Below, piece by piece: positions 1 to 12,049 of a stretch of DNA of 64,000 nucleotides (positions are counted from its first letter, which is position 1; every line of letters begins with the position of its first letter). The translations under genes were made by a program, and so were the position numbers. The DNA is from Neoceratodus forsteri (Eukaryota; Chordata; Ceratodontiformes; Ceratodontidae). The notes under the pieces were generated by a model. It was not told the DNA's origin, did not search any database, and worked only from the letters and a program-made list of their open reading frames with translations. The stretch spans positions 695,221,501-695,285,500 of the forward strand of contig CM057454.1 in assembly GCA_016271365.2 (NCBI GenBank). Direction: 5' to 3'.

Positions 1-2394
1 CTTTTGGCAATATTGGTGATCAAGGATGCAGGCACATTGCTGCATACAGGAGACTTTCCCAGAGAAGAATATTCTAAGTACCCTTAGACCACCTCTGGCT
101 GGTCTAAGAGTACTTGGATATTTGTCTTCTGGGTGGGTTTACTAATCCCATTTTCAGGGATGTGGCAGATTGCATCTGCCACATGCCTTCTAGTGCCAAG
201 TCATGGCCTAGTTTTGGGTGCAGGGGAGATGCAAGCCCTGTTTGGGGCAGACAGCCTGCGGTTGATGCAAGCTGCCTTTGTGAATAGCACAGGGGGCAGT
301 TTTTGATGCATTTTGCTACTTGCACCATTTATGGTTGGCACAGGCACCTTGCATCAAACTTAGGGCTTTAAGAATTGGGCCCATAATCAACTATGGGTAC
401 TGAAGATCTCTTCTTGATCCTCTGCCTAGTCCCTCATTCTTATCTTCTGTTCTCTTATCTCCTCTGGGTGACCTCTAACTCAGCATATTGTTTAGTAGTC
501 CATTAAAGACAGTATTATACATACACTGGTAAAAGTATGAAACATTGGTTTATCCTAGAATGCGTCCTAGTTTTCTGGTATATAAGAACTGTTTGTATTG
601 CAAAATATTATTTTTTTATTATTATTTGCACCTTTTGGTGACCCTTATCACTTCTAAGATGTGTGTGTGTGTGTGTCTATATTCTGCTTGTGAATGTAAT
701 GGCATCATAACTTTACAAAACTTGTTTCCTAGCTCAGTATATGCTTACCATGATGAACATGGATACTACTGCAGCAGCACTGACTTCTGTGTTCAATTGC
801 TAGTAGGCAACTAAGATGTCATTCCAACTTCCTGCCGGGGTTATGGTGACATCATTACGCATGATGCATGTGACATCAGACCATGGCGGTGAACATAAGA
901 GGCTTCAGTATGAGATGCTCTGCCTAACTACATACAGACCAGTGAGCAGCAGGATATGCTTCTCTTTATACCTCTGAGTGAGTTCCCTTTGATTTATAGA
1001 CTACAAAGTATACAATCTCAAACAAAAATTAAGTCTGATCCAGGAGAACTTTTTAAAGTATGCTAATATTCCCTGTAATGTGTTTTCTTTGAATCTAATA
1101 TACAGATATTGAAATCTGACTCTTTGAACATATTTACCCAATGTATTATGACGTGGCAGTCTTGTATGAGTATATTTACTAAAATCTACCAGATGGGCAG
1201 TAGGGCTTTAACCCATTGTAAATCATTTCTGCACTTGGTGAGTGTGTGGTGTTGGGGTGTGTCTCACAGATAGATTAAGCATTCTGTTTTTTGATTTACA
1301 GTGTTGAAAGTGCTTTCAGACATTCCTATTTTGTCAGGCAGTTTTATACACTACAAAATAATGAATTCTGAGCACAGTGGTACTATGTAATCGGCCTTCT
1401 GATCCATAATTGTATACTTTATATTACTCATACTGGTATCAGTTAAATTGTATGCAGTTTATTTAATGTGTGTATTGTGTTTTAGACATGAAAGGGCCAT
1501 CTCCTGAGGAAGCTTTGACTGTATTTGACAAAACATAGAGTAAGAGACATGACAAATAAAGTGACTATTGAAAATAAGATTTGACAGAATAACTGCATCT
1601 GGAGAGTTTTTGGCTTCTTTGCCTCCCCCTTCTTGAAGCTTGTCTATATACCTGCATACAGGCAGTGGTAACCGTACTTAAGAATTTAAGGAACTTTGCT
1701 CATTTCCTGAGGCTTCCCCTTACTGTGAGGATCTGGACAAAATAATATCCCCATGGAACTTCAAATATCAGACTCATTGCCACTTTTTGCCAGCTTGCCC
1801 TAGCTCCTTTCTTTCAAACCATGGCAATAGCATCGTCTACGGTCACTGAAGCCACCACGCACTTGTCTCTATCTATGAAATCATAGACAGATGCCTCTTT
1901 GGGGTATGACAAGTGGTGGATTTATTGGTATTTGTTAGGCTTTTCGTTAGGCACCACCCCCAGTGGGAAAACCCGCTGGTTCAAGAGAGCATGTGAGTGT
2001 AAGGGCACTTCACCCTCCCCACTAGCTTTCCTTTCTTAGATTTTACTCCTATAATCCTTTCCTCTGTGTTACCAACCACTGACTGTGTTACTGATTAGAG
2101 AGTCCCTGCTTCCCTGTATACTGTAAGCTAAGGTTGTTTGAATACCTTATTTTGAATATTCACCGAGTATTCATATTTTTGAGTCCCAGCCATTCATTAT
2201 TTGTGCTTTGTTATTCATTATTTGGCTGCTAGAACTGGATGTGAGACTTCAAGATCTTCTGAGACTTCCTGTCCAATCAGTGACCACTTTTGAAGCTTAG
2301 TAAAGGCATGGCATGTGACCTAGTACTTGCAGAAGCCTCAGATAGGAGATCCAGATGACTGAGTGCCTGCAGAGAAAGAATCTACTTTCATCCA
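1..2394. other. Unassigned AT-rich intergenic DNA
   Basis: I recognise no gene or transposon here. Open frames are short (under 90 codons) and lack known motifs. There is a small stem-loop at 78-114 (9-bp arms CTTAGACCA/TGGTCTAAG), a second at about 169-191 with 9-bp arms around TTGCA, and a (GT)8 tract at 661-676. The GGGCCCA-type string near 375-382 resembles the ends of the foldback element at 24.4-26.0 kb, so part of 60-385 may be a decayed inverted-repeat element. That link is inference. Confidence 0.4.
661..676. repeat. (GT)8 microsatellite
   Basis: Eight uninterrupted GT dinucleotides, continuing a purine-pyrimidine alternation from 659. Confidence 0.9.
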
Positions 2395-3170
2395 CTTGTT
2401 AAAGTTAGAGAAAAATCAGAAATTGTGACAGTTTTTGTTTCTTTTGCAAAAACCCAGCTAGAGAAGGTAATTTATGTCACACTTTTATGTGATCATTTTC
2501 AGTGTTTCACGGGAACCCTGCTAGTAGTGTTTCTTTTCCACTAAAAGTGAAAAAGAAACTAGAACTATACAAGGCCTGTTTCTGCTCTGCAAGCAAAAGC
2601 AGTCAGTCACAGCATGGCTTCATCATTTTGCTATCACTTTCTTACCTGCAATAATTTACTGTGTAGAGCACTCTACTGTACTTCCACCGGATTGTTAAAA
2701 TTAGCAAAAAAAGCAGACATCTTCACAGTTTTGTTCCTTTTCTAAATCCCAAACCAGCAGAGGGATTTTTTTCCACAATTTTCTGTGATAATTTACATTT
2801 TCAGTGTTTCTTAGGAGAACTGCTAGTAAAGTGTTTTTATTCATAAATATAAAAAAAATCATTACTAAGTCAGGCCTGCTTCTGCTCTGCAAGCAAGAGT
2901 CAGTCACAATCTGGTGCAAATCCTGCCATTTTGACCTAACGGTAAAGATCTCATTAGGTGTAGTAGAGTAGACTTAGGCCACTCACTCAGTGGTTTCAAT
3001 TTGCACAAAGCCAAAAAAATACACATTTCCAATATCAAGTTGTTAATTTTTTCCACTTGAAGCATATATATTAATCCCAAAGTTTTGCCAGTAAGGCTTA
3101 GTTACAGGAGTGCTTTTACTGATGTTATCATTTTGCTTTCCCTTTCTTACATGTAATAATTAATCACACA
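2395..3170. repeat. Diverged ~296-bp tandem duplication with a partial third copy
   Basis: The segment from 2398 (GTTAAAGTTAG) and the segment from 2694 (GTTAAAATTAG) run in parallel for about 240 bp. Both contain a TTTTCAGTGTTTC block and a later CTGCTCTGCAAGCAA block followed by AGTCAGTCACA. A third partial match (ATCATTTTGCT and TTTCTTAC) recurs near 3125-3165. I recognise no coding content or known family. This is a local tandem duplication of unknown origin. Confidence 0.6.
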
Positions 3171-3768
3171 AAAAAGCAGCCTGCTTTATTCTCTTTTTTT
3201 ACATCCTTTCATGTCATATTCAAGGAGGTCCCAAAGGCAAGGCCTCACAGAACATTCTTATAAAACACCATGTAGGTATCCTTGCAGAGATCCCTATTCC
3301 ATTAGGGGAACAACATGGCACTATCAAAATGTTTTGGATGTGTGGTGGCCCCAATTTACCAAAGTTAAGGAGGAGCAGAGTTAGGCAGATACTGTGTGAT
3401 GTAACAGGTCTTTGACAGAAAAAAAACATTCCTTATGTCTCAATGATAGCTTATAGAACCTGAAAACTGTATATCCCATTCCCAATCTGATTACAGGGCA
3501 GGGTATGTGCTTGTCTGTGTTGAGGAAACATCTTATCTGATTACAGGGTATATCCCTGGTGGACAACAGAAGGGGAAAATATTATTTTGGTTTCTTAAAA
3601 TTAAAAGAGAGAACCAGCTCAGTAGTGCTACAAAACCATCATTACTGCTAAATAGGTATGTGCAAAGTTAAACTTCCACAAGCAGAATTTTGGCAAAAAA
3701 TGGCAATTCACGTTTGCGAAATCCCAGAATGCAATTTTGCAATTTTCATGGAAATTCTGACTCAGAAC
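3171..3768. other. Unassigned; no gene recognised
   Basis: Short open frames only. The phrase CTGATTACAGGG occurs twice about 50 bp apart (near 3488 and 3538), a minor local duplication. Confidence 0.4.
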
Positions 3769-3917
3769 AGCAGAATGAATGTATGAATTATAGATTAATG
3801 TCTAAAAACTGTTGAAGAAATTCTGCTGAACTGATCACTGTCAGTGGTCAGTTCTGTGGAATTTCTTTCTGCAGTTTAATACATTAATCCACAATTCTTA
3901 CTGTACATTCATTCTGC
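3769..3917. repeat. Imperfect ~150-bp hairpin in an inverted-repeat-rich element
   Basis: The left arm starts GCAGAATGAATGTA and the right arm ends TACATTCATTCTGC. The stem closes on GAACTGATCAC/GTGGTCAGTTC around a 5-base loop near 3840. A third related segment follows at 3940-3974 (ATGAATTGTGGATTAATG), and more related sequence reappears at 4935-5060. These may be the ends of one element spanning about 3.66-5.16 kb, with the pyrimidine-rich middle (4.12-4.90 kb) as its interior. The family is not recognised. Confidence 0.55.
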
Positions 3918-3974
3918 AGTTTAGTGAGTCACTGAACTGCAGCATGAACATATGAATTGTGGATTAATGTATTG

Positions 3975-5965
3975 TCATCTGATCCCCCCACCTTGGAAAT
4001 AAAACTCACTCAACTACTGCTATCTTGGATGCTCATTGGCAACAATTTATTTAGGTACTACTTAATATTTACATTCCAATTCTTTCTCAAAGAAGTTATT
4101 ACATTTCCAACAATACAATAAAGGTGCCCATTATTCTTCTGGATCTTTCTTCCTTCCTGGCCATCTTCATTTTGTGTGTTTCACCTTCGGGATTTGGACA
4201 CTCTGATCCAACCCCCCACACCATCATGGTACCAGGTACCATCCTGCCTGGACCTCCACCCCTTAGGTCCGGACACTATAATCCAACCCCTAATCTCTAC
4301 TCCTTCCCCACCCCTTTCATCCAAAGCCTGGGTGCCACCTTGCTGACAGCATGTGCTAGCCTGCCCCTCTCCTCTATCTGCCTGCCCCTATTTCCATCTC
4401 ACCCCATTTTCCCCTTCCCCATCTCCTGCTCTCTCAGCAGAGAAACCAGGCACTTATCTGCCCAACAAATGGGCTCTGTCAGCCCACCAAAAACGTTTCC
4501 TTCTGCAGCTTCCACAGCCCTCTTGGGCCCCAGTAACACCATCTGAACCTGCCAATAGTTCTCTCACCCTCTGACTCCTGGGCTTGTCCTCTATTGCTCC
4601 TCCTAGTATGTTTCCCCATTGGGCGGGTGGGTGGGAAATATTTACAGCAAAGAGGGCTGCTGGAGGTTGCCCAAACTTTTATATCCCATTAGGCCCCACC
4701 CAAGGCAACCTGCAAGCCCCTCTTCACAGCTAATGGGCCTCTCTCTACCTCTGTGTGTCAGATGTGTCACCTAGTGACCTCATCGTCCCTCCCTTGCCCA
4801 TGGTGACCACCCTCCCTCCCTCCCCATCTCCTCCCCTGCCCTTTATTCTTTCCCCTGGGAGGCATCTGACAATTGTGGCTGCCTGTTATTGGCAACCTTA
4901 TTTATACTGCACAAAGAAATTCTGCAGAAATGGACACTGAACTGCTGAATGATTACATGTATTGTAGAATGATCCATTAAACAACAGAATAAAATTCCTC
5001 AGAACTGTCATTCTTCAGTTCATGTGTATTATTCTGCAGATCATCCAGAAAATTCCATGGAACAAGATAAAAAGTCACCCAACACTTTTGGAATATTCTG
5101 ATTTCACAAAGACAGAAGTTCAGAAGTTCCATGGAAGCTGAATTCACAAACTCTACCCAACTCTAGGCATAACCCTGGAACATTACCAAAGGGGTGTAAA
5201 TTGCTGAGAGGTTAAAGACAAGTTGTATAGGAATTCTGGACTGATAAATCAGTCTGTGGCACAGCAAGGGTTACTAAGACAAACAGATAACTTTTTTCAA
5301 ATCATACCTAAAAAAAATAAAAAAAAATAAAGAAAATGTTCATATCTACTTGGTTACTAATTTCATATTAATTGACTAATAAAGTTTTCATAGGGCTTCT
5401 CAACTCAAGATTGGCCAGAGAATTAACACGGTCCCAAAAATTAAATTAGTACCAATACAGTCTCATTAGAAGAATATTACATTGCTGGCAGTCTTTTGCT
5501 TCCCACGGAGGAGGGGTGGTGGTGCTGGAAAAGTATATTCTTTGAACAGTTACTTTTATCTGATATCCTCAGTACAGCAGTTCATATTTCAGCATGGCAT
5601 ATAACCATTTCAGATGATGTCAGTTTATATAGTTCTTAGCAAAACATGCACACACATTAGCCAGTCAATAAACCTGAAGTCTCCCAGATAAAATCTCCCT
5701 ACCAGCCCTTTTATCATCTTGCCAAAAATGATGTTAATGAGTGAGTTTTGCTTGATATGGGCTCACAGTGTTTTACAAACACTTGTTTTTACCTTGTCCA
5801 TGGGGAGGGAGTAATGCATGCTGGCATTCTGTCCCTCAATGGTCCAGTTCAGTGTAGATGTTTGGAGCTGGTGGGAGTCTTGTTACTGAACGACTTGTCA
5901 CATTGTGATTTTGAGTCATGGTACATGGCATATAATTCTACTTGTTGTTGCATTTCCCCTGAAAC
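3975..5965. other. Unassigned; pyrimidine-rich block at 4.12-4.90 kb
   Basis: The 4.12-4.90 kb block is C/T-rich and gives open frames of up to 140 codons that are proline- and serine-rich. That is what compositional bias alone produces. Sequence at 4935-5060 resembles the hairpin at 3769-3917. Nothing is recognised between 5.16 and 5.96 kb. Confidence 0.4.
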
Positions 5966-7990
5966 ATAGAAACATAGAAGTTGATGGCAGATAAGTACTG
6001 CAAGGCCCATCCAGTCTGCCCATTTTTTCTATCTTATGAATGTGCCATTGGCCTTTGCTCTGTCAAAGGCCTATCTATTCATACTCATCTGTATTGCTCC
6101 CTTATGCCTATCCCATGCCTGTTTGAAGCCCTGCACTGTATTCATATCCACCACTTCCTGAGGTAGGCCATTCCAATCATCCACCACCCTTTCTGTGAAA
6201 AAGAACTTCCTCACATTACCCCTTAATCGGACCCCTTCTAATCTCATGCTATGTCCTCTTGTCCTGCTGTTTTTCTTATATTGAAACATGTTAGACTCTT
6301 TCACCTTGTTAATGCCCCTAAGGTGTTTGAATGTTTCAGTCATATCACCTCTCTCCCTCCTTTGCTCTAGGGTATACATATTGAGCTCCATTAATCTGTC
6401 CTCATATGTTTTCTGATGCAGTCCCTGCACCATTTTGGTTGCCCTTCTCTGGACTGCCTCAATTTGGTTAATGTCCTTGTGAAGGTGTGGCCTCCAGTAC
6501 TGCATGCAGTACTCCAGATGGGACCTAACCAGTGTCTTGTAAAGAGGGATTGTTACAGTACAAGTCACATTAAACTGTTTCTCCAATGAGTTGCTGTAGC
6601 ATTTCTGATTGAGTTGCATAAGTGTTGCTGGATCCAGCACAAAGCCTTGCACAAACTGTTTCTTAAGAGTTAAAATGCAGCTCTGCATTACACTGTGACT
6701 GGACTGCAGATGCATTCCAACTGAGCTACAAACATTGCTTTTCAGCAGGTTAAGCATTGAAAAATTATGCAATATGAGTTGGCAATGCATTGCCAACTCA
6801 AAAAAAAATGATAAACCAACTTATTGATGGAACAGTGTAATGTGACTTGTACTGTACCTCCCTCTTACGACTTGTGATACCCCTACTAATTCACCCCAGC
6901 ATCCCCGTAGCCTTACCTACTACTTTAGTGGTCTGCTTGGATAATTTCAGGTCATCTGTGATGATGATGCCCAAGTCTCTTTCTTCCCTTGTGACTGCCA
7001 GCAACTCCCCTCCCAATCTATAGGTGGCTTTGGGGTTTCTCTTCCCTATGTGCATGATCTTGCACTTCTTTGTGTTAAACCACAGTTGCCACTCTTCCGA
7101 CCATTTTACCAGTTTATCCAGATCTCTTCTCGTTCTGCCCACTCCATCTGGATCTTCTACTTTGTTGCAGATCTTGGTGTGATCTGAAAACAGACAAATC
7201 TTACCCTCCAGTCCATCTGCAATGTCACTGATGAAGATATTGAAGAGGACTGGCCCCAGGACTGATCTCTAAGGTACCCAACTTGTGACTTGCATCTTTT
7301 CTGACTGTATACTGTTTACCACCACTCTCTGTTTTCTGCCCATCAACTAGTTTGCCCCCCAGTTGACCAACGTCTGACACACCCAGAGCCTACCCAGCTT
7401 ATTAATCAATCTTCTATGTCTAACAGTATCAAAAGCTTTGCTGAAGTCAAGGTAGGTGACATCAACTGCTCCCCCTTGGTCCACCGCTCTGGTTATCCAG
7501 TCAAATAAATCTATGAGATTAGTTTGACAGGACCTTCCTTTTGTAAACCCATGCTGTCTTGGATCCTGTGCTCATGTGGATTCCAGGTGTTGCACTATCC
7601 TTTCCTTAAGGAGTGCCTCCATAATCTTGCCCACTACTGAGGTAAGACTGGACTGGCATGCCTCTTCCCTGCTACCACTCTTGTGAAGCGGGATCACTTG
7701 AGCCCTTCTCCAGTCTCTGGGACCTGTCCTGTGTTCAGAGACTCACTAAACAGTTCTGATAATGGCTCTGCTAGTTCCACCCTTAGCTCCTTTAGTACCC
7801 TGGGATGTATGCCATCAGGTCCCATTGCCTTATTCACCCTGAGCTTATCGAGCTCTTATAGGACCCTTTCTTTTGTGAAGGGACTAGTGTACACCTTCTC
7901 CCCCGTGTCCATGGTGCTGAGCTGTGAGCCCTGCCCTACCTTCTCCTCAGTAAATACTGAGCAGAAGTATCTATTTAGGAGGTCTGTAAC
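5966..7990 (-). mobile_element. CR1-type LINE, antisense, with a MITE inserted
   Basis: Read on the minus strand, this is a CR1-clade ORF2 fragment ending in the typical 3' tail (plus strand ACATAGAAACATAGAA at about 5966). Conserved blocks in order are a degraded pre-RT region, an RT palm, a KCKIMHIGKRNPK block, the [17 protein letters not shown] block and a C-terminal VVDDWNGLPQEVV block. The catalytic FADD motif has become FSDH (complement of 7179-7190), so the copy is dead. There is also a frame break between 6890 and 6800, caused partly by the inserted element at 6556-6854. The 5' end near 7990 is a truncation, as is usual for CR1. Confidence 0.9.
6556..6854. mobile_element. TA-flanked MITE (Tc1/mariner-like) inside CR1
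   Basis: A 299-bp element has terminal inverted repeats beginning CAGTACAAGTCACATTA at both ends, about 24 bp with one mismatch. It is flanked by TA at 6554-6555 and 6855-6856. It interrupts the C-terminal part of the antisense CR1 at 5966-7990 and is therefore younger than that copy. A perfect 24-bp palindrome (GAGTTGGCAATG and its complement) lies inside at 6776-6799. The TA target and short TIRs fit a non-autonomous Tc1/mariner-type element. No transposase is present. Confidence 0.85.
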
Positions 7991-8835
7991 TTTGAGTTGC
8001 TACAGTTAGACTTGTCATACAAATGACATGATGATGGCACTAGATGTTGAAAATACCATCTTGATGGTATTAGATGTTCAAAATATTACAATTGTTGACA
8101 TTGTGTCAAATGAAGAGACTACTATCTCTTGGTGGTATTGTTGTTGAGTAATACCCTATCTGTCTCAAGAACTGGTTGTATTTTTATACAGTGCATTATA
8201 TTGATTCAACATTTTTTGTCTCATGTCATAAGACATTATAATAGCTACATTGAATTTTGCCTATATTTTAGCTAGAAACATTTGATAATTATGTTTCTGC
8301 CAAACTCAACAAAACATCATTTGAACTGTGCCCTAATTCATTACATTTAAATACATATTGGTTTTGTAACAAGAAATCTAAGAGGGAACTAGTGCACCAT
8401 TTACCAAAATGGCTAACACATGTGACATAGATGTTGATGCACATTCAGTGCTGCTATCTGTGTGATGATTGTGAACAAAATTCAAAATGACATTCAATTT
8501 TACACTGTCCTTATGAAAAACAATATTCTGTACATATTCTTAAATATCAAAAAATTGTCTGTTGCCTTATCCGTCCCTGTATAATCCTTAAATATCCTAA
8601 ATATAATTGTATATATATATATACACACATATACATATTGCATATCCTTAAAATAGAGATAATATGAAAATCTGGTAGAAAGAAAAACAACAACTATACA
8701 GTCATTTCAACCTTAAAATGACAGGCTGGCTTTTAGCAGAAATAGAAAGAAGTTGAAATAGTATTGCATTCATTTTAAGGGAATCAGGTCTATAATTCAA
8801 GATCAGACTTAACTTCTAAACACATTAATTCAATG
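7991..8835. other. Unassigned AT-rich DNA
   Basis: No gene or transposon recognised. A short (AT)n/(AC)n tract lies at about 8610-8635. Confidence 0.4.
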
Positions 8836-9023
8836 GCAACTGGGGAAGGCCCACTAGGCACAAATGCCTGTTTTATGGGGTGACCTGGGAGCACTTGGGA
8901 GGTTAAGTAACTTGTTTAGAGTCACACAGTACACCAGTGGAGGTTGTGGGAATCAAACCCAGGTTTCCTGGTTGTACCAAACTCATTTGCAGCTTGTTAC
9001 TCTAATAACTATACTATTATGTG
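8836..9023 (-). mobile_element. tRNA-headed MIR/CORE-like SINE, antisense
   Basis: Read on the minus strand, there is a pol III-like head with a box B resembling GGTTTGATTCC. It is followed by a CORE-like stretch (CTGTGTGACTCTAAACAAG, then TTACTTAACCTCCC) and a LINE-type tail with GTGCCTAGTGGGCC. The same architecture recurs at 11728, 16318 and 22456. The tail matches the 3' end of the L2-type LINE at 12.05-13.98 kb. Confidence 0.85.
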
Positions 9024-9258
9024 ACCCTATATTGCCCACAAAGGATAAATAAGTTGCCAACAGGGGATTTGGCCTTCATAGAATAAGATAAGCTCATCTG
9101 TGTAAAATAGATTGTGACATTCCTGACAAACCTTAGGAAGGAAATCAATGAATTGGGAGAAATATACAGGTCCAAAACACAGGTCAGGAGGGTCCACTTC
9201 TGTATACTTTCAAGTGTCTTTCTTTTAGGGGTTGGTTAAGGCAGGATCTAAATGTGAC

Positions 9259-9303
9259 AAACTTCAAAAGAATCAGCTAACACGGTTGATTCTTTTGAAG
9301 TTT
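9259..9303. repeat. Perfect 17-bp-arm stem-loop
   Basis: The arms AAACTTCAAAAGAATCA (9259-9275) and its exact complement (9287-9303) enclose an 11-base loop. Outer TGAC/GTCA bases extend the pairing with a small bulge. It is not adjacent to a recognised gene. It may be the core of a small foldback element. Confidence 0.7.
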
Positions 9304-10984
9304 GATGTCAAATATACAGACCCATGAATAGAACACAAGGTTATCTCCATTGAGACCCACATTATGTTGGAGATGGACCCCTCCCCCCAGAAAAGACCTG
9401 CTATAATATACCAGAGAGGTAGCTTCAAAACCTGGATGAAGCTACAGTTCAAATACTAAACAGCCACAGTTTGGCTGTGAGAATGTCAGGATCCATCAGG
9501 TCAAATGATTTTGTTTGGGCAACTCCTCCCTCATCTATATTTGTACAACATAACGAATGAATCTGACCAGAGCAGTAATAGTACTGTAACCTTCTCAAAA
9601 CCACATTTGTGGGGGAGAGGATATTGTTCTTAACAAGTGATCTGTAATTTGTTAAAAAAATATTATTTCCTGGAGCTTACTCAGAGGAGAAAAGATGGAG
9701 CCAACGTCATTATTTTCAAGCAGGAAGGGGCTGCCATCTTTAAAAAATTGCTATACACTAATTTGCTTTCAGATTGCTGGCATTGATGAGGCAGAAAGAG
9801 ATAAAATAAACATTTTTAAAATAGGGTTTGTAATAACATAAAAGATTATATTAAGGAATCATGGATACAAGGCATTGCTGCTTCCACCACCATGGTTGGG
9901 AGGGAACTAAGGAGTCTACAGATCTCCCTAGGGCAGATGACTTAAAGTAGAGGGGCTGGGAGATGGGAACAGTGAAACTGCCAGCATCCTAAAGGTGCAG
10001 ATTTAGACTGGATCCTTGGGGGAATGTAAGGCTTCAATAAAGTAGAAATCAATGAGTTTAACATTGATGGCCTCAGCAATTAGGTTATGGTCAGATATGA
10101 TTCCCACCTCATTTTCCAGTTTAATGGAGTTTTACTTTCTTCCAGATTTACTTAGGGAATTAACACCAGTACAAAATGTTTTGAGGCTGCCCAGGCACTG
10201 TGATTGCTATCCTTGAGTTTTTTACTCTTATGCTTGCAGAGATTCCTCAGCTATTGATATTTGTTCCAAGACCTGGTTGAGTCACTGAATCAGTTGCAGT
10301 TGTTAATCAGCCCAAACCTTGTCCCTTTGTTTGATGTTTCCAAGAATCTCCCTAGTAAGCCATCATGTGTTTCCACCTTTGGCACATCTGTTGTTTAACA
10401 GGAAGTGCTTGTCCTGACTGGAGTATAAGGCAGCACTGAAAAAGCCAAAGGCTGAGTTAACATCAAGTATGCTGTCAATGACAGGCAAATAAACTCATAA
10501 ATGGATCATGCCTGAGACAAAACACTTAATGTTTCTTAGAGACAAAGCCTGGGGGACCTTTAAATGCACTGGTCTTAAGACCGACTGGGGTAAACATAAA
10601 GGAACTACGAAACTTATGCAAAAAGAATACTAAGTCAGCTAAGAAGGATCATGTTAGAAGGTTGCAGGGTAAAGATCTGGACATCCCTAAGTGATTCTGG
10701 GAGCAGATTAAGACCCCACTGAACGGGAGTACTCACTTCACTGTAGGTACCATTGTGGCTAATGGCCTTAGCATCGGTGAACACAGACTCATTGATGATG
10801 CCTGAAACTGTTTTTACATGGATCTAAATAGATTCAAAACTACCTCCTCCAGATCAACTGTCCCACCCATGTTTCTGGAGGAAACCAGTGTCCAGAACTC
10901 CTACTTGCAAAAAAAAAAGGCAGATCATATGTGACTACCCTACTATGTTTTTATAAAAACACAAGTAGTAAATAAGATAATAGA
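9304..10984. other. Unassigned; possible decayed LINE remnants
   Basis: No firm feature. Between 10.68 and 10.98 kb the plus strand carries weak LINE-like wording just upstream of the RT fragment at 10985, with several stops and frame changes. The minus strand near 10.1 kb reads ISDHNLI, which resembles the end of a LINE endonuclease, but I cannot extend the match. Confidence 0.3.
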
Positions 10985-11035
10985 ATACCTTGCAATATCA
11001 ATTTTTTAGATTTCAGCAAGGCATTTGACCAGTAT
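10985..11035 (+). pseudogene. Small LINE reverse-transcriptase fragment
   Basis: The stretch encodes FLDFSKAFDQ, the RT motif with the first catalytic aspartate typical of CR1/L2 LINEs. The rest of the element is not recognisable on either side, so this is a relic of a few dozen bases. Confidence 0.65.
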
Positions 11036-11639
11036 CCTGTGATGAGGGTGACCAATATTGGCCGCTTTCAAAAAGGGTGACTCAATAACAATGCCTATTC
11101 ATAGGGCTACTGGACAGGGAGGGTGACCGGATGAGGGGACAGTGAATATAGCGACAGGAAGTTGCTATATGTACAAGTGCATGGGCAGGAGTAAGCATGC
11201 CATGTGATGGATGGAAGGGGAGGAGGGTTCAGAGGTGTAGCATGGCAGTAGGGCTGCCAAGCTGGCCATGTGGCATGGTGGGTTGATGGCAAACTAGAGT
11301 TGGGAGGGTGCCTGGTTTGATTCTAGGCATGTTGGGTTTTGTGCTGGACGGATTTTCTCCTTTTTTTTTTTGCTTTGCACCCTCAACATGCACCCCTAGG
11401 TGTTGAGAATCTTTAGTAGGGGTGTGGGGCATCCTCTGGGATGGGTGCAGGGGCACAGCAAAAAATCGATGTCTTCAGTGCCCTTTTGCTCTGCACTGCG
11501 AGTGTACATCGCTGAAACTGATTTTTGGCAATGTACACTCACCCTAAGGGTGATTGCCTTTCTTCGATCACCATTATGACATAGAACCCATTTGACCTGA
11601 TGCTACATTGGGGTGTAGTAAAAAATTTAAATGCTTACA
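11036..11639. other. Unassigned
   Basis: No gene recognised. A weak inverted repeat (AGTGTACAT/ATGTACACT) lies at about 11500-11564. The minus strand has overlapping frames of 60-75 codons without known motifs. Confidence 0.35.
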
Positions 11640-11727
11640 ACATTGATGTAACACTTATTATTTATTACTTTTCTCAAAGTATTGTTAACTGTTGGAATGC
11701 TCTACCAGCTGATATTGTTTCAAATGG
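11640..11727 (+). pseudogene. CR1-like LINE C-terminus, upstream half
   Basis: One frame reads IVNCWNALPADIVSNG, the conserved C-terminal block of CR1-clade ORF2. It continues after the inserted SINE (11728-11925) at 11926. The same block in the related copy at 48.7-48.8 kb reads RLWNTLPKHIVESN. Confidence 0.7.
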
Positions 11728-11925
11728 GAGGCAGTACAGTGCAGTGATTTAAGGCTCTGAACTGCAAATCTGGAGACCTGGCTTTGAATCCTACAGCCCC
11801 CACTAGTATACTGTGTGACCCTGAGCAAGTCACTAAATTTCCCTATGCTCCCAGGTCGCACCTGTAAACAAGCTTTCAGCTTAGTGTGCTACTCCTGGTT
11901 AAACAGTTGGAAAAAAAAAGTAAAA
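11728..11925 (+). mobile_element. tRNA-headed MIR/CORE-like SINE, sense
   Basis: The head begins GGCAGTACAGTGCAGTG and has a box B-like GGCTTTGAATCCT. The CORE-like part is CTGTGTGACCCTGAGCAAG followed by TCACTAAATTTCCC. The tail is LINE-like (CAGGTCGCACC... GTGCTACTCCTGG) and ends A-rich. It sits within a LINE C-terminal coding block and splits it. CAAAT occurs at both edges and is a possible short target duplication. Confidence 0.85.
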
Positions 11926-11985
11926 ACAAATCTTTCAAAACAAGCTGGACAATTTGATTTTTGGGGTATACACCTAGAGTATTAT
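11926..11985 (+). pseudogene. CR1-like LINE C-terminus, downstream half
   Basis: The frame reads QIFQNKLDNLIFGVYT followed by a stop, which completes the ORF2 C-terminus interrupted by the SINE at 11728-11925. The same ending (KLDKLLMGIVT) closes the copy at 48.06-48.90 kb. Confidence 0.75.
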
Positions 11986-12049
11986 GGGTATTGAGACAGG
12001 AGCGTATGATGGGCCCTGGCCTATTGCTCCTAATGCATCCTTAGTATGA

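Noticed and set aside
4124..4546. 140-codon Pro/Ser-rich plus-strand frame
   Set aside because: It lies in a pyrimidine-rich block within an inverted-repeat region, with an overlapping second frame of similar character. No domain.
6071..6796. 241-codon minus-strand open frame as a possible gene
   Set aside because: The first part is the inserted MITE and the rest is the CR1 ORF2 C-terminus. It is a chance fusion of two transposons.
9860..10500. Antisense LINE endonuclease suggested by ISDHNLI near 10.1 kb
   Set aside because: The match does not extend to other endonuclease or RT blocks on either side, so it is too short to call.
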